DNA of 17,943 nucleotides, taken from assembly GCA_964428355.1 (NCBI GenBank), contig CAYRYU010000130.1, positions 1 to 17,943 on the forward strand, read 5' to 3'. This document shows, piece by piece, positions 1 to 7,274 of the stretch (within the stretch, counting starts at the first letter, position 1; each line of letters opens with the position of its first letter). The translations under genes and the position numbers were made by a program. The notes beneath the pieces were generated by a model, which searched no databases, was not told the origin of the DNA, and saw only the letters and a list, made by a program, of their open reading frames with translations. This stretch comes from CAYRYU01 sp964428355. Its GTDB lineage: Bacteria; Muiribacteriota; Ozemobacteria; Ozemobacterales; Ozemobacteraceae.

Positions 1-174
1 AGTCCTTGAGGGGACCCGGCCCAATATTTCGGATTCAGGCAAAACCCGGTGCGATTCATCTGATTTCCTGGAAACCGGGTGGAAGGGATCTCACATGGTG
101 GTATCATGTCGGCAGTCACCATGAACCCCATCAATTTCCATACGGGCCACCGGCGAAGGAGAATCTGGAGACAT
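1..174. other. Left-edge region without a supported gene
   Basis: No coding frame here has a start, ribosome site and plausible protein. A TATCAT at 102-107 could be a weak -10 box for the downstream gene but lacks a -35 partner. The short inverted pair ACCCGGT (44-50) / ACCGGGT (74-80) is seven bases long and could arise by chance. Confidence 0.4.
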
Positions 175-924
175 ATGAACAAGCGAGCCCTTCGGGGTCT
201 TCTGTTAATCGGGTCCATCGTTCTGGGCCATTCGACCATTACCTGCTTCGGACAGGCATCCGCCCCCTCCGGCGTCCAGGAGGAAACGGTCCCCAAGGCG
301 TTTTCACCCAAGCCCGATTTCTCCGCTTCGAAGGAAGCCAAGAAAACCAAGCGGTTGAAAGTGGACATCCGAACGAAGTACGGCATCCTTCCGGTCGATA
401 CCGAAGGACCCAACGGGAGAATCTGGACATCGGAAAACCTGATGGAGCTTTCGAAAACCCTGGCGATGCTTCCGAAGGAGTTCCGCCTCGGCACCACCCA
501 GATCATCCGGGAGGCGGTCTTTCCGGAGTATCAGGAACTTCTTGCGGCCGCTATCCCTGAGACCCTCGACAGGTTCAAGGTCTTCGATTCCGCGCTTTCG
601 TCAATGGACAAGCCCGAAGGCCGGGGAATGTTCCGCCGGACAATCGTTCACGAAATGACGATCACCTTTCTGAAGGCTGCCCCGAAACTCCTCGAAGAGT
701 GGGAATCGACCTTCTGGGAAAAGGGGATTCCGTCCAAACCTCCTTCCGGAAGCCCGACCGTTTACGGCAACGTCTCCCCGCTCGAAGACATGGCGGAAAC
801 GGTGTGTGAGTATCTGATGGCCGGCCCGCTGCTTCGAAAGGCTGACCCGGCAAGGTTCTCCTTCGTTCGGGAAAGAATCATGGCAGGCAGGGAGTTCCAG
901 CCCGATCCCGCAATGGGGAATTGA
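175..924 (+). CDS. Secreted zincin-like protein with degenerate metal motif
   Basis: The product is 249 aa. An N-terminal signal peptide (basic MNKR, hydrophobic stretch about residues 8-24, possible cleavage after an A-S-A at about 30) predicts export. Residues about 84-235 look like the fold of lethal-factor-type zinc metallopeptidases: a helix rich in LMELSKTLAMLP, then VHEMTI at 158-163, then SPLEDMAETVCEYL at 201-214. In active relatives the pattern is HExxH followed by a downstream ExxAE-type helix. Here H159 and E160 remain, but the second zinc His is Ile163, while E204/E208 are kept. It may therefore be a pseudo-enzyme or bind metal differently. The ATG at 175 is chosen because it begins the signal peptide and has GGAG just upstream (167-170) and AAGGAG at 156-161. 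In-frame ATGs at 79 and 121 would add a tail before the signal peptide. The family assignment is inference from motif spacing. Confidence 0.72.
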   Translation: MNKRALRGLLLIGSIVLGHSTITCFGQASAPSGVQEETVPKAFSPKPDFSASKEAKKTKRLKVDIRTKYGILPVDTEGPNGRIWTSENLMELSKTLAMLPKEFRLGTTQIIREAVFPEYQELLAAAIPETLDRFKVFDSALSSMDKPEGRGMFRRTIVHEMTITFLKAAPKLLEEWESTFWEKGIPSKPPSGSPTVYGNVSPLEDMAETVCEYLMAGPLLRKADPARFSFVRERIMAGREFQPDPAMGN

Positions 925-944
925 GCACCGGTCCCGCAGGCGGT

Positions 945-972
945 TTGAAAAAAGAGCCGGAAAGGGTATATT
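945..972 (+). promoter_or_regulatory. Sigma-70-like promoter of the cytochrome operon
   Basis: A TTGAAA box at 945-950 and a TATATT box at 967-972 are separated by 16 bases. The expected transcription start is about 979-981, one to three bases before the ATG at 982. No Shine-Dalgarno sequence lies at a useful distance from that ATG, so the first gene of the operon may be read from a leaderless message. Confidence 0.55.
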
Positions 973-981
973 ACCGGTGTC

Positions 982-1494
982 ATGAACAGGAATCATGCCA
1001 TCCTACTCGGACTGGCGATCTTGACCCTTCCGCTGCTCTGGTTCTTGATCCCTGAAAGCACCCCGGGATCGCTCCAGTCGCTCGAAGGCGTCTCCCTCCT
1101 TAACCTCCAGGGGCAGAAGTTCCAACTGACCGGCCTGTTCACGGAGAAGAAGATTCTGCTGGTCTTCTGGTCGATCACATGCGGATCCTGCATCGAGGAG
1201 ATTCCTTTCATCATCAAGCTCCATGAGTCGTTGAAAGACAAGGTGACGATCATCGGTGTCCATCCGAAGGGGTTTCCACTGGCAAAGGTCCAGAAGTTCG
1301 TGAGGAAATACCCCCAGCCGATCCCCTACATGCTGGTCATCGATGACGAGATGAGGCTGACCCAGACCTACGAAGCCGTCGTCCTCCCGAAAACGGTCCT
1401 CCTCGACCGGAAGGGCAACGTCCTCTATTCCCACGTCGGTTACGAACAGACAATGGAACCGGAGATCGAAAATGCGATCAAAGCGAAGCTCTGA
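982..1494 (+). CDS. Membrane-anchored thioredoxin-fold protein (TlpA/ResA-like)
   Basis: The product is 170 aa. A hydrophobic segment at about residues 7-23 is a signal anchor, placing the domain outside the membrane. The thioredoxin fold follows: the redox motif is C67-G-S-C70 in FWSITCGSCIEEIP, and the cis-proline is P136 in VLPKTVLLD. This pattern is typical of TlpA/ResA/CcmG thiol-disulfide oxidoreductases, which reduce or isomerise disulfides in exported proteins, including the CxxCH cysteines of apocytochromes c. It is the first gene of a run ending with a multihaem cytochrome, which fits a role in cytochrome maturation, though that role is inferred. No Shine-Dalgarno sequence is evident before the ATG. 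The next gene starts within its last 23 bases, so translation is probably coupled. Confidence 0.88.
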   Translation: MNRNHAILLGLAILTLPLLWFLIPESTPGSLQSLEGVSLLNLQGQKFQLTGLFTEKKILLVFWSITCGSCIEEIPFIIKLHESLKDKVTIIGVHPKGFPLAKVQKFVRKYPQPIPYMLVIDDEMRLTQTYEAVVLPKTVLLDRKGNVLYSHVGYEQTMEPEIENAIKAKL

Positions 1495-2143
1495 CCTGCT
1501 CCCGTTTCTTCTTTGCCTTCTTGCCCTGCTGGGCCCGGACTTGCTCCCCGCAGATGAACCTGTCGCCATCGGCGCAACCCCCGGAGCGGTGGCCGGCTCC
1601 CCCACCCCGGGGATTGCCTCAGGGAAACTTTCCCAAGGGGCGAGCAACCCGGTCCAGATCAAGGCTGTCGGAGAGGCGGCCCCATTCTGCACTCTCGAAG
1701 AGCTCCGTGGAACCAAGGTTTCCTTTCCCATCAAGGGGGAATGGAACCTTATCTTCTATTGGTCCCTTTTCTGCCACAGTTGCCTCGAGGAGATTCCCAT
1801 GGTCGTGGAGGATCTGAAGGCCTATCCTCCTCCAGGGCCCAAAACCTTTTTCATTTCCCTCGACACCGCCCAGCGCCGGACCGCCCTCGAGAACTACATG
1901 AAAAAGAGGAGTCTCGATTTCACACTCCTTCTCGAAGAGATCAGCTCCGGAACCTACAAATCGGCCGACCTCTGGGGCGTGAAGACCACGCCCTCGGTCT
2001 TCCTGGTCGACCCGTCGGGAATGGTGAGATTCTCCAGGGAAGGCCCATTCGACCTTGCGGAAGCACTCGACCTGCTGAGGAAATCCTCTTCTCCCCCGGT
2101 TCCCCTCGCGAGCGGACCCGAATCGGAAGGCGGAAAACCATGA
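1472..2143 (+). CDS. Second exported thioredoxin-fold protein (TlpA-like)
   Basis: The product is 223 aa with an N-terminal hydrophobic signal (about residues 8-25) and a Pro/Gly/Ala-rich linker to about 65. The thioredoxin domain contains C101-H-S-C104 in YWSLFCHSCLEEIPM and a cis-proline at P174 in TTPSVFLVD. The CHSC pair resembles the high-potential CPHC type of DsbA more than the CGSC of its upstream neighbour, so the two may work at different redox potentials or on different partners. Both share the W-S-x-x-C-x-S-C-x-E-E-I-P pattern and are probably ancient paralogues. GGAG at 1461-1464 gives a good ribosome site. The start overlaps the previous gene by 23 bases and the stop overlaps the next start (ATGA). 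A Pro/Ser/Glu-rich tail follows residue 205. Confidence 0.87.
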   Translation: MRSKRSSDLLPFLLCLLALLGPDLLPADEPVAIGATPGAVAGSPTPGIASGKLSQGASNPVQIKAVGEAAPFCTLEELRGTKVSFPIKGEWNLIFYWSLFCHSCLEEIPMVVEDLKAYPPPGPKTFFISLDTAQRRTALENYMKKRSLDFTLLLEEISSGTYKSADLWGVKTTPSVFLVDPSGMVRFSREGPFDLAEALDLLRKSSSPPVPLASGPESEGGKP

Positions 2144-3093
2144 GCGAAGACGTTTTCCAGCCCGAGGCGTTCTCGTTCATCTCGCTATCCAGGCGCTTCA
2201 TCTGGGGAATGGTCCTTCTTCTGATTTTTCTGACGGGTTTTCTCATGATGGTTTTCATGAAGTTCGACATGGAGGAGTTTTTTCTTTCGGACCAGCTCGC
2301 AATCAAGGTCGGGGGAACATCCATAAGGATGTCGGAGTTCAAGCAGATCAAGGGCCTTTCCGCACCCGAAGCCGATTCCTTGTCCGACCAGGCGTTCGCG
2401 GGAGAGCTTCTCGAGACTCTCGTCTGGGCCGAGGCGGGACGCGATCTCGGGCTGGACCGCCAGGAGAAGTTCCTTGCCAATATACGTCTTTTCGACCAGG
2501 CGATCGCTTTGTCCTCCGGCCCCATCGATATTTCGAAGGCCCTTTTCCTGATCGAGGAACTCGCCCGGACAACCAGGGAGAAGGTAATGTCCAGCGCGGA
2601 GGGGATCCCGGAGATGCCCCCCGCCGGATCTGCCACGGAACCATCGATCGTTCCGGAAAAGCTGCATCTCAAGACGATCCTTCTTCCTCCTGGAAGCTCT
2701 CCGACGCAGCTTTTCCTCGATGCGGCGGCGGGGGTCCCGTTCGAGGCTCTCAACGCCAGCTTTTCGAAATCCCTGTACGCCCCGGTTGGAGGTGATATCA
2801 GCTGGAAAACGCCCGGGGACCTTCCTCCCGGGGTCTTCGAAAAGATCGCGGCGGTTCCGGTGGGCTCGATTTCCCTCGGATTCACCGACGAAGAAGGGAC
2901 CCACCTTTTCCGGCTCGAAGCGCGTCCTGAAGCGGGTGCGACCCTGACCAGGAAACTCGCCCAGGGGCGCGCGGTTTCCGAGAACCAGAAACAGGCACTG
3001 GAAAGGTTCTTCCAGACGATGAAAAGAACCGTTCCCATGTTCATCCATCAGTCGCTGGCACTTTCCGGAGGAGTCCCGGATGCAGGCCACTGA
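2140..3093 (+). CDS. Membrane-anchored parvulin-like (PpiC/SurA-type) peptidyl-prolyl isomerase
   Basis: The product is 317 aa. A short cytoplasmic start is followed by one membrane helix at about residues 21-41, leaving the rest in the periplasm. Residues about 55-150 form a helical SurA N-domain-like region (IKVGGTSIRMSEFKQI, then LLETLVWAEAGRDLGL). Residues about 174-262 match a PpiC rotamase: LHLKTILL with H176, FEALNASFSKS, GGDISW at 217-222, GVFEKIAAVPVGSIS and THLFRLE with H255. Both histidines of the parvulin core are present. Such proteins fold exported proteins and often lie beside multihaem cytochrome genes in metal-reducing bacteria. The ATG overlaps the preceding stop, and a GGAAGG sequence about 9 bases upstream can serve as ribosome site. 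Longer in-frame extensions to 1741 are only the shadow of the upstream gene. Confidence 0.8.
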   Translation: MSEDVFQPEAFSFISLSRRFIWGMVLLLIFLTGFLMMVFMKFDMEEFFLSDQLAIKVGGTSIRMSEFKQIKGLSAPEADSLSDQAFAGELLETLVWAEAGRDLGLDRQEKFLANIRLFDQAIALSSGPIDISKALFLIEELARTTREKVMSSAEGIPEMPPAGSATEPSIVPEKLHLKTILLPPGSSPTQLFLDAAAGVPFEALNASFSKSLYAPVGGDISWKTPGDLPPGVFEKIAAVPVGSISLGFTDEEGTHLFRLEARPEAGATLTRKLAQGRAVSENQKQALERFFQTMKRTVPMFIHQSLALSGGVPDAGH

Positions 3094-3138
3094 ACATCCT
3101 GCGGAACACCGAAACTCCACCGACCTAAAGGAGGCGCT

Positions 3139-3690
3139 ATGACCCCGGTTGCTCGTACCCACTATCTGGTTCTTCCATCCTACCAGATCAGACTGGTGGG
3201 ATTCCTGATCCTGGTTTTGTTCCTCGGCTCGATGCTGCACGGGTTTTTCCTGTACAAGATTACGGCAAAGACGATCACCGAGGGCTTTTTCTCCGCCCAT
3301 AATCGCTTCAGGTCGACATGGGAGGTCCTGAAACCCGCCGTCATCCTGACCAACGGCCTATATTTCCTGCTTGTTTCCCTCGCATTCCTAGTGGTGACCA
3401 TCTTCATCTCCCACCGGCTGATCGGACCGATCTTCAAGATCGCAGCCCGCATCAGGAAGCTCTCCGAAGGCAGGCTTGGGTTGTCCCCGCTCCAACTGAG
3501 GAAAGGCGATGAAGGCCAGGTCCTCTCCGACGCGGTCAACCAGCTTCAGAGGGATTACCAGGAAAGGTTCAGGATCCTGCTCGAGCTGAGGCGGAAGTGG
3601 AACAACGGAGCCCACCCGACAGAGCAACAGATCAGGGAAGCCTTCGACACAGCCCTCAAGAACATCGAGGTCGAGGACGCATCGGCCTGA
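3139..3690 (+). CDS. Two-helix HAMP-domain membrane protein without output domain
   Basis: The product is 183 aa. Membrane helices at about residues 18-40 and 73-92 flank a short periplasmic loop of about 30 residues. A HAMP-like region follows the second helix: ISHRLIGPIFKIAARIRKLSEGRLG, then a connector and the DEGQVLSDAVNQLQRDYQERF helix. HAMP domains relay signals across the membrane in chemoreceptors and histidine kinases, but here the protein ends after a charged coiled-coil-like helix, with no kinase, cyclase or methyl-accepting domain. TAAAGGAGG directly upstream (about 3126-3134) is the strongest ribosome site of the operon. The stop directly abuts the cytochrome start. It may sense redox or stabilise the cytochrome complex; its function is unknown. 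Confidence 0.8.
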   Translation: MTPVARTHYLVLPSYQIRLVGFLILVLFLGSMLHGFFLYKITAKTITEGFFSAHNRFRSTWEVLKPAVILTNGLYFLLVSLAFLVVTIFISHRLIGPIFKIAARIRKLSEGRLGLSPLQLRKGDEGQVLSDAVNQLQRDYQERFRILLELRRKWNNGAHPTEQQIREAFDTALKNIEVEDASA

Positions 3691-5109
3691 ATGAAGGAAA
3701 TCACCCTTGCGGGGCTGCTGCTCCTGGCGACGATCCCAATCACCTCGGCATGGGCTTTCGACCATCAGAAATCCGCGACCGAAGCGGGTTGCGGGATCTG
3801 CCATCCCGAGGGAAAGCCCCCGGCCAAACATGAGGAACCAGCCACGGCTCCGGGTCTGCTGAAGAAAGGGGCGGGTGAGTTCTGTTATTCCTGTCACCAG
3901 CTCAGGGCCACGGATTTCCACCCGATGAACATTCAGGTTCCGGGGAGCACAACTCTTCCGCTCGAAGAAGGGAGGCTCCTTTCCTGCCTGACATGCCATT
4001 CCCCGCATTCGCCGCCCCTGGCATCGGAGCCATGGATTCCCGAAGGTTCCGCGCTCCTTCCCGCGGCCGGTTTCAAGACCTATATCCTGACCAGGAAGAA
4101 TCGTGAAGGGGAACTGTGCGCGGAGTGCCACGACCGCTCCTCCGCCGGTTTCGTGAAGGCAGGCCTCCACTCCCCACGAAGCTTCGAAACTCGCGCATTT
4201 TCCGGTTCTTCAGCATGCCGGTCGTGCCACCCGAAGATCTTCGACTCCTGGGAGCTGACTCCCCACGCGCGGATGACCCGGAAATCGCACGAGGTGCCGT
4301 TGGTTTCGGCCCTTCCCCCGGCCGAGATCGGCTGGCCCGCGGAAAGGATCCGGTTCGTCCTCGGCTCCCATTGGGTCCACCGTCTGGTCGCAGAAGCCAC
4401 GGGCACCCTCGTGGTGCTTCCCCGGATCTTCGACCTTCACACCCGCTCCTGGCTTCCGGTCAAGGACTACGGCTGGACGAAAAGGGCCTGGTTGAAGCAA
4501 TGTGCCGGTTGTCATACCACGGGTTTTTCCACCCAGGGGGATAGCTTCATCGAGGCGGGGGTAGGTTGCGAAGCCTGTCACGGCCCGGGCCGAAACCATG
4601 TCAGAACGGGGTCGCCCCATTTCATCACCAACCCGGGCCACCTCGAACCCGACAGAAAGCAGATGGTTTGCGAATCATGCCACACGTCCGGCCTGGACAA
4701 CAGCGGCCAGTATCACTTCCCTGTCGGATACCGTCCCGGAGAAGACCTGACGCGTTTTTTTTCGGGCCTCACCCCCAAACCGGGCCAGGACCCCACGAAC
4801 TTCACGGGTGACGAGTCCTATGCCGACCGCCGGCGCCAATGGGATTTCCTCAAATCCCGGTTGTTCCTCGCGAAAGGCTTGACCTGCGACTACTGCCAGA
4901 ACTTCAGGGATTTTTCCCCCGCTTCGGGGAGCGACTATCTCTCACACGACCAGTATTGCCTGACGTGCCATCTGGACCGGAAAGAGCATCCGGCGGGCAA
5001 CCCCGGAGCAGGCTGCACCTCGTGCCATCCCCCCGCCCGAACGGCCTCCGGAACCGAGTATTCGATCCATGACCACAAGTTCAGTTTCGGAACGCCTCCA
5101 GGAAAGTGA
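3691..5109 (+). CDS. Exported multihaem cytochrome c (c554-like), ten CxxCH plus one CxxCQ
   Basis: The product is 472 aa. A signal peptide (residues 1 to about 22, ending S-A-W-A) exports it to the periplasm. Ten canonical haem c sites begin at residues 34, 65, 99, 143, 176, 271, 293, 327, 423 and 442 (CGICH, CYSCH, CLTCH, CAECH, CRSCH, CAGCH, CEACH, CESCH, CLTCH, CTSCH). An eleventh CxxC at 399 is CDYCQ, lacking the axial His. The stretch CRSCHPKIFDSWELTPHARM and the later GVGCEACHGPG are typical of the cytochrome c554 / decahaem fold, where a CxxCH is followed by W..(S/T).HA. The protein is expected to carry electrons between the membrane and an external or periplasmic acceptor; the acceptor cannot be told from sequence. 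Its start abuts the HAMP gene stop (TGAATG) and its own ribosome site is weak, pointing to translational coupling. Confidence 0.92.
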   Translation: MKEITLAGLLLLATIPITSAWAFDHQKSATEAGCGICHPEGKPPAKHEEPATAPGLLKKGAGEFCYSCHQLRATDFHPMNIQVPGSTTLPLEEGRLLSCLTCHSPHSPPLASEPWIPEGSALLPAAGFKTYILTRKNREGELCAECHDRSSAGFVKAGLHSPRSFETRAFSGSSACRSCHPKIFDSWELTPHARMTRKSHEVPLVSALPPAEIGWPAERIRFVLGSHWVHRLVAEATGTLVVLPRIFDLHTRSWLPVKDYGWTKRAWLKQCAGCHTTGFSTQGDSFIEAGVGCEACHGPGRNHVRTGSPHFITNPGHLEPDRKQMVCESCHTSGLDNSGQYHFPVGYRPGEDLTRFFSGLTPKPGQDPTNFTGDESYADRRRQWDFLKSRLFLAKGLTCDYCQNFRDFSPASGSDYLSHDQYCLTCHLDRKEHPAGNPGAGCTSCHPPARTASGTEYSIHDHKFSFGTPPGK

Positions 5110-5119
5110 GGAAAAGGCC

Positions 5120-5497
5120 ATGACGACAGGAATTAACCCCTCGGGCCCGAGGACATCTTCCCCCCTCCCCTCACCGAAGCCATCACCTTCAGTGGGCGAC
5201 AAGGTTGCGGGCTATCTCAAGGCGTGCGGTTTCTGGGCGGGGATTTCCATCGTCCTCTCCGCCATCGGATTGTATGGAAGCTTTCTGTGGCGGCAGGTGC
5301 AATGGGAGATGGAAATGGGGTCCGACATCGGCCCCGAGATACTTGCGGAAGCGGGAAGACAGCTGCTCGACCTCTACCCCCCCCGATGCCTCTTCCACCT
5401 TTTCGTGACGGTACTGATTGGCGGATGCATCATCGGGATGGCCTCCAAGGTTTTCTGGGCCGCCGATGAAGAGGACCCGGCTCATGGAGAGGGTTGA
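5120..5497 (+). CDS. Small two-helix membrane protein after the cytochrome
   Basis: The product is 125 aa. A Ser/Pro-rich N-terminus (about 1-25) precedes membrane helices at about 34-56 (KACGFWAGISIVLSAIGLYGSF) and 90-113 (CLFHLFVTVLIGGCIIGMA), ending in an acidic tail. I do not recognise a family. The ATG at 5120 is preferred because GAGGAA lies 6-7 bases upstream (5108-5113) at the cytochrome stop codon. An in-frame ATG at 5069 would overlap the cytochrome gene by 41 bases and has no ribosome site. As the last gene of the run it may anchor the cytochrome or pass electrons from the quinone pool, but no haem or quinone ligand pattern is visible. Confidence 0.7.
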   Translation: MTTGINPSGPRTSSPLPSPKPSPSVGDKVAGYLKACGFWAGISIVLSAIGLYGSFLWRQVQWEMEMGSDIGPEILAEAGRQLLDLYPPRCLFHLFVTVLIGGCIIGMASKVFWAADEEDPAHGEG

Positions 5498-5513
5498 AAC
5501 CGCCCGCTATCAT

Positions 5514-5541
5514 GGGGGCCGGCTGTTTCCAGAGCCCCTTT
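5514..5541 (+). terminator. Possible weak terminator between convergent genes
   Basis: Between the convergent ends of the cytochrome operon and the TPR gene, GGGGC (5515-5519) can pair with GCCCC (5534-5538), with an inner CTG/CAG pair. Only three T follow on the plus strand, so this is a weak candidate. Confidence 0.25.
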
Positions 5542-5545
5542 CCGG

Positions 5546-7096
5546 TCAGCGAACCTGGTCGGGGTTTCCCGGGCTGATCCCTCCGCCGACCTCACCGCCG
5601 TAATCGCCATCCTTGAGGTGCTGGTAGGGGTTGAACTTCGGCTCTTGCCCATAGTACCGGATCGTCAGGGGTTGTTCGTAACTGTCCCGGGAAAAGGTGG
5701 CCTCGGTGGCCTCGACGATGGGCTGTCGCCTCGAGCTCAGGACGGAAGAGTACGTATTCAGGACCTTTTCCACGCCGACGATCTTCCCCTTGATTTCGAG
5801 GCTCGAGTATTCGCTAACCCGCGGGTCGTTCGGAAGGGGCTTGGGGAAAACAACCCCGAAGGTGAAATCCATGTTGGACTTGGGATCGACCTTTCCGTTA
5901 GAGTTCACGAAGAAACGGCTTTTCCCTTTTTTCGAATCGGAAAAAGCCACGTCCCCGGACCAGTGGACCGGCTGGCCGACAAAGGTTACCGGATTGGTCA
6001 CGACATCCTCGACCGTGATGTTCTTGTTGATGTAGGACTGCTCGGAAATGTCTTTCCGCTGGGAAGAGATCTCCTGCTCGGCCCTCTTCTTCCCGATCCA
6101 GTAGCGGGCGGATTCGATCATGTCATCGGCGGATTTCTTCTGGACATCCGTCAGGGTCCCGTATTGTCTGGAGAGCCCCAGGAGCGCCTCCGCTTTTTCG
6201 TAATCGCCCTGTTGATAATAGAATGAGCCCCGGGAGAAATAGTTGTAGCTCAACCGGTTTGAGAGGTACTGAAGCCTTTCCTGGGCGGCTTTCAGGTTGG
6301 GATCGAGCGAGAGGCACTTCTTGAACTGGAAAACCGCGTCCTCGTAACGATTAGTTTCCTCGTAGACCTCCCCGAGCGCGAAATAAGCCTTGATCAGGGA
6401 AGGGGAGATCGCGACAGCCCGCTGGAAAGACGCGGCGGCGGGATCGAAGTTCCTGGTCCGGAAATGGATCAGGCCGATGGCGTAATGGATTTCGGAGTCG
6501 TTGGGAGCCAGCTTCAGAGCGCCCTCGTAGAAATTCCGGGAATCGATCAGTTGGTCGGTCTTGAAAGAGAGGTATCCAAGGAGTTTTTGGAGGCGGACGT
6601 TGTTGGGATCTGCCTTGAGGGCCTCCTTGAAGGCGACGATAGCTTGAGGCAACTGGTTCTTTCGAAGAAATTCCTGGCCCCGTTGTTCGGCAACGTTGGC
6701 GCCCATCTCGCCGAACCGCTGTTTGAGGGCTTCCTCCTGGCCTTCGATCTTCAGCTGGGTCATCACTTCGGACTTGATCTGGCTCTTGATCTGGTCGAGT
6801 TCCCGCTTGGCGGCGACATAGCTCGGATCGAGGGTAACCGCGAGCTGGAGTTCCGCGACCGCCTCCTTGAGGAAGCCCTGGATCTTGTAGACCCTCCCGA
6901 GGTTGAAATGGGCTTCGGCATTCTTGGGGTCGATCTCGACCGCGGATTTGAACTCGTTGAAGGCCTCGAGATACCGTTTCTTGTAGAAATGGTTGAGCCC
7001 CACGTCGATGTGGAGCTTTGCAGTCGCGGCAAAAATGGCGGGAACACAAATGAAGGCAAGAAGGACGCTGAGGACGAGGAGTTTCTTCGAATTCAT
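5546..7096 (-). CDS. Exported TPR-repeat protein with C-terminal OB-like domain
   Basis: The product is 516 aa with a clear signal peptide (residues 1 to about 23, VPAIFA before an Ala). At least seven tetratricopeptide units are visible at about 27-60, 61-94, 134-167, 168-201, 202-235, 236-269 and 280-314; most end in DP-N or SP-type turns. A Lys/Gln-rich helical stretch (about 96-130) interrupts them. Residues about 358-470 form a beta-rich domain (ITVEDVVTNPVTFVGQPVHW, then FGVVFPKPL and LEIKGKIVGVEKV) that looks like a small OB fold. The tail (480-516) is Gly/Pro-rich. TPRs are protein-binding scaffolds; the partner is unknown. A GAGGT ribosome site precedes the ATG. It lies just after the tRNA operon terminator and has its own TATAAT box. 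Nothing ties it functionally to the convergent cytochrome operon. Confidence 0.88.
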   Translation of the reverse strand: MNSKKLLVLSVLLAFICVPAIFAATAKLHIDVGLNHFYKKRYLEAFNEFKSAVEIDPKNAEAHFNLGRVYKIQGFLKEAVAELQLAVTLDPSYVAAKRELDQIKSQIKSEVMTQLKIEGQEEALKQRFGEMGANVAEQRGQEFLRKNQLPQAIVAFKEALKADPNNVRLQKLLGYLSFKTDQLIDSRNFYEGALKLAPNDSEIHYAIGLIHFRTRNFDPAAASFQRAVAISPSLIKAYFALGEVYEETNRYEDAVFQFKKCLSLDPNLKAAQERLQYLSNRLSYNYFSRGSFYYQQGDYEKAEALLGLSRQYGTLTDVQKKSADDMIESARYWIGKKRAEQEISSQRKDISEQSYINKNITVEDVVTNPVTFVGQPVHWSGDVAFSDSKKGKSRFFVNSNGKVDPKSNMDFTFGVVFPKPLPNDPRVSEYSSLEIKGKIVGVEKVLNTYSSVLSSRRQPIVEATEATFSRDSYEQPLTIRYYGQEPKFNPYQHLKDGDYGGEVGGGISPGNPDQVR

Positions 7097-7113
7097 CGGA
7101 TACCTCGGCGCTG

Positions 7114-7119
7114 ATTATA
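7114..7119 (-). promoter_or_regulatory. Minus-10 box (TATAAT) of the TPR gene
   Basis: A consensus TATAAT reads on the minus strand between the tRNA terminator and the TPR gene. The expected start is near 7105-7107, leaving a leader of only about ten bases that begins at the GAGGT ribosome site. No good -35 box is visible at 16-18 bases, so an activator or another element may assist. Confidence 0.5.
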
Positions 7120-7153
7120 CCCGGAAGCTGGGAATCGGGTTCCGGGAAGGGGC

Positions 7154-7182
7154 AAAACCCCGGCGACAAGCGCCGGGGTTTT
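7154..7182 (-). terminator. Intrinsic terminator of the tRNA operon
   Basis: A perfect 12-base-pair stem, AAAACCCCGGCG against CGCCGGGGTTTT, has a five-base loop (7166-7170). The A and T runs form the stem ends, so it can act in both directions. It lies four bases past the last tRNA (Lys-CTT) and upstream of the TPR gene promoter, separating the two minus-strand units. Confidence 0.88.
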
Positions 7183-7185
7183 GGG

Positions 7186-7258
<73 letters not shown>

Positions 7259-7274
7259 GGGATATGGTTTTCGG

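Noticed and set aside
6..560. 184-codon frame at the left edge
   Set aside because: It runs out of frame through the signal-peptide protein, is rich in Gly/Pro/Arg/His and has no ribosome site.
1941..3300. Two minus-strand frames of about 370 codons
   Set aside because: They lie opposite the parvulin-like and HAMP genes, are Arg/Ser/Gly-rich and have no ribosome site or domain. Long antisense frames are expected in GC-rich DNA.
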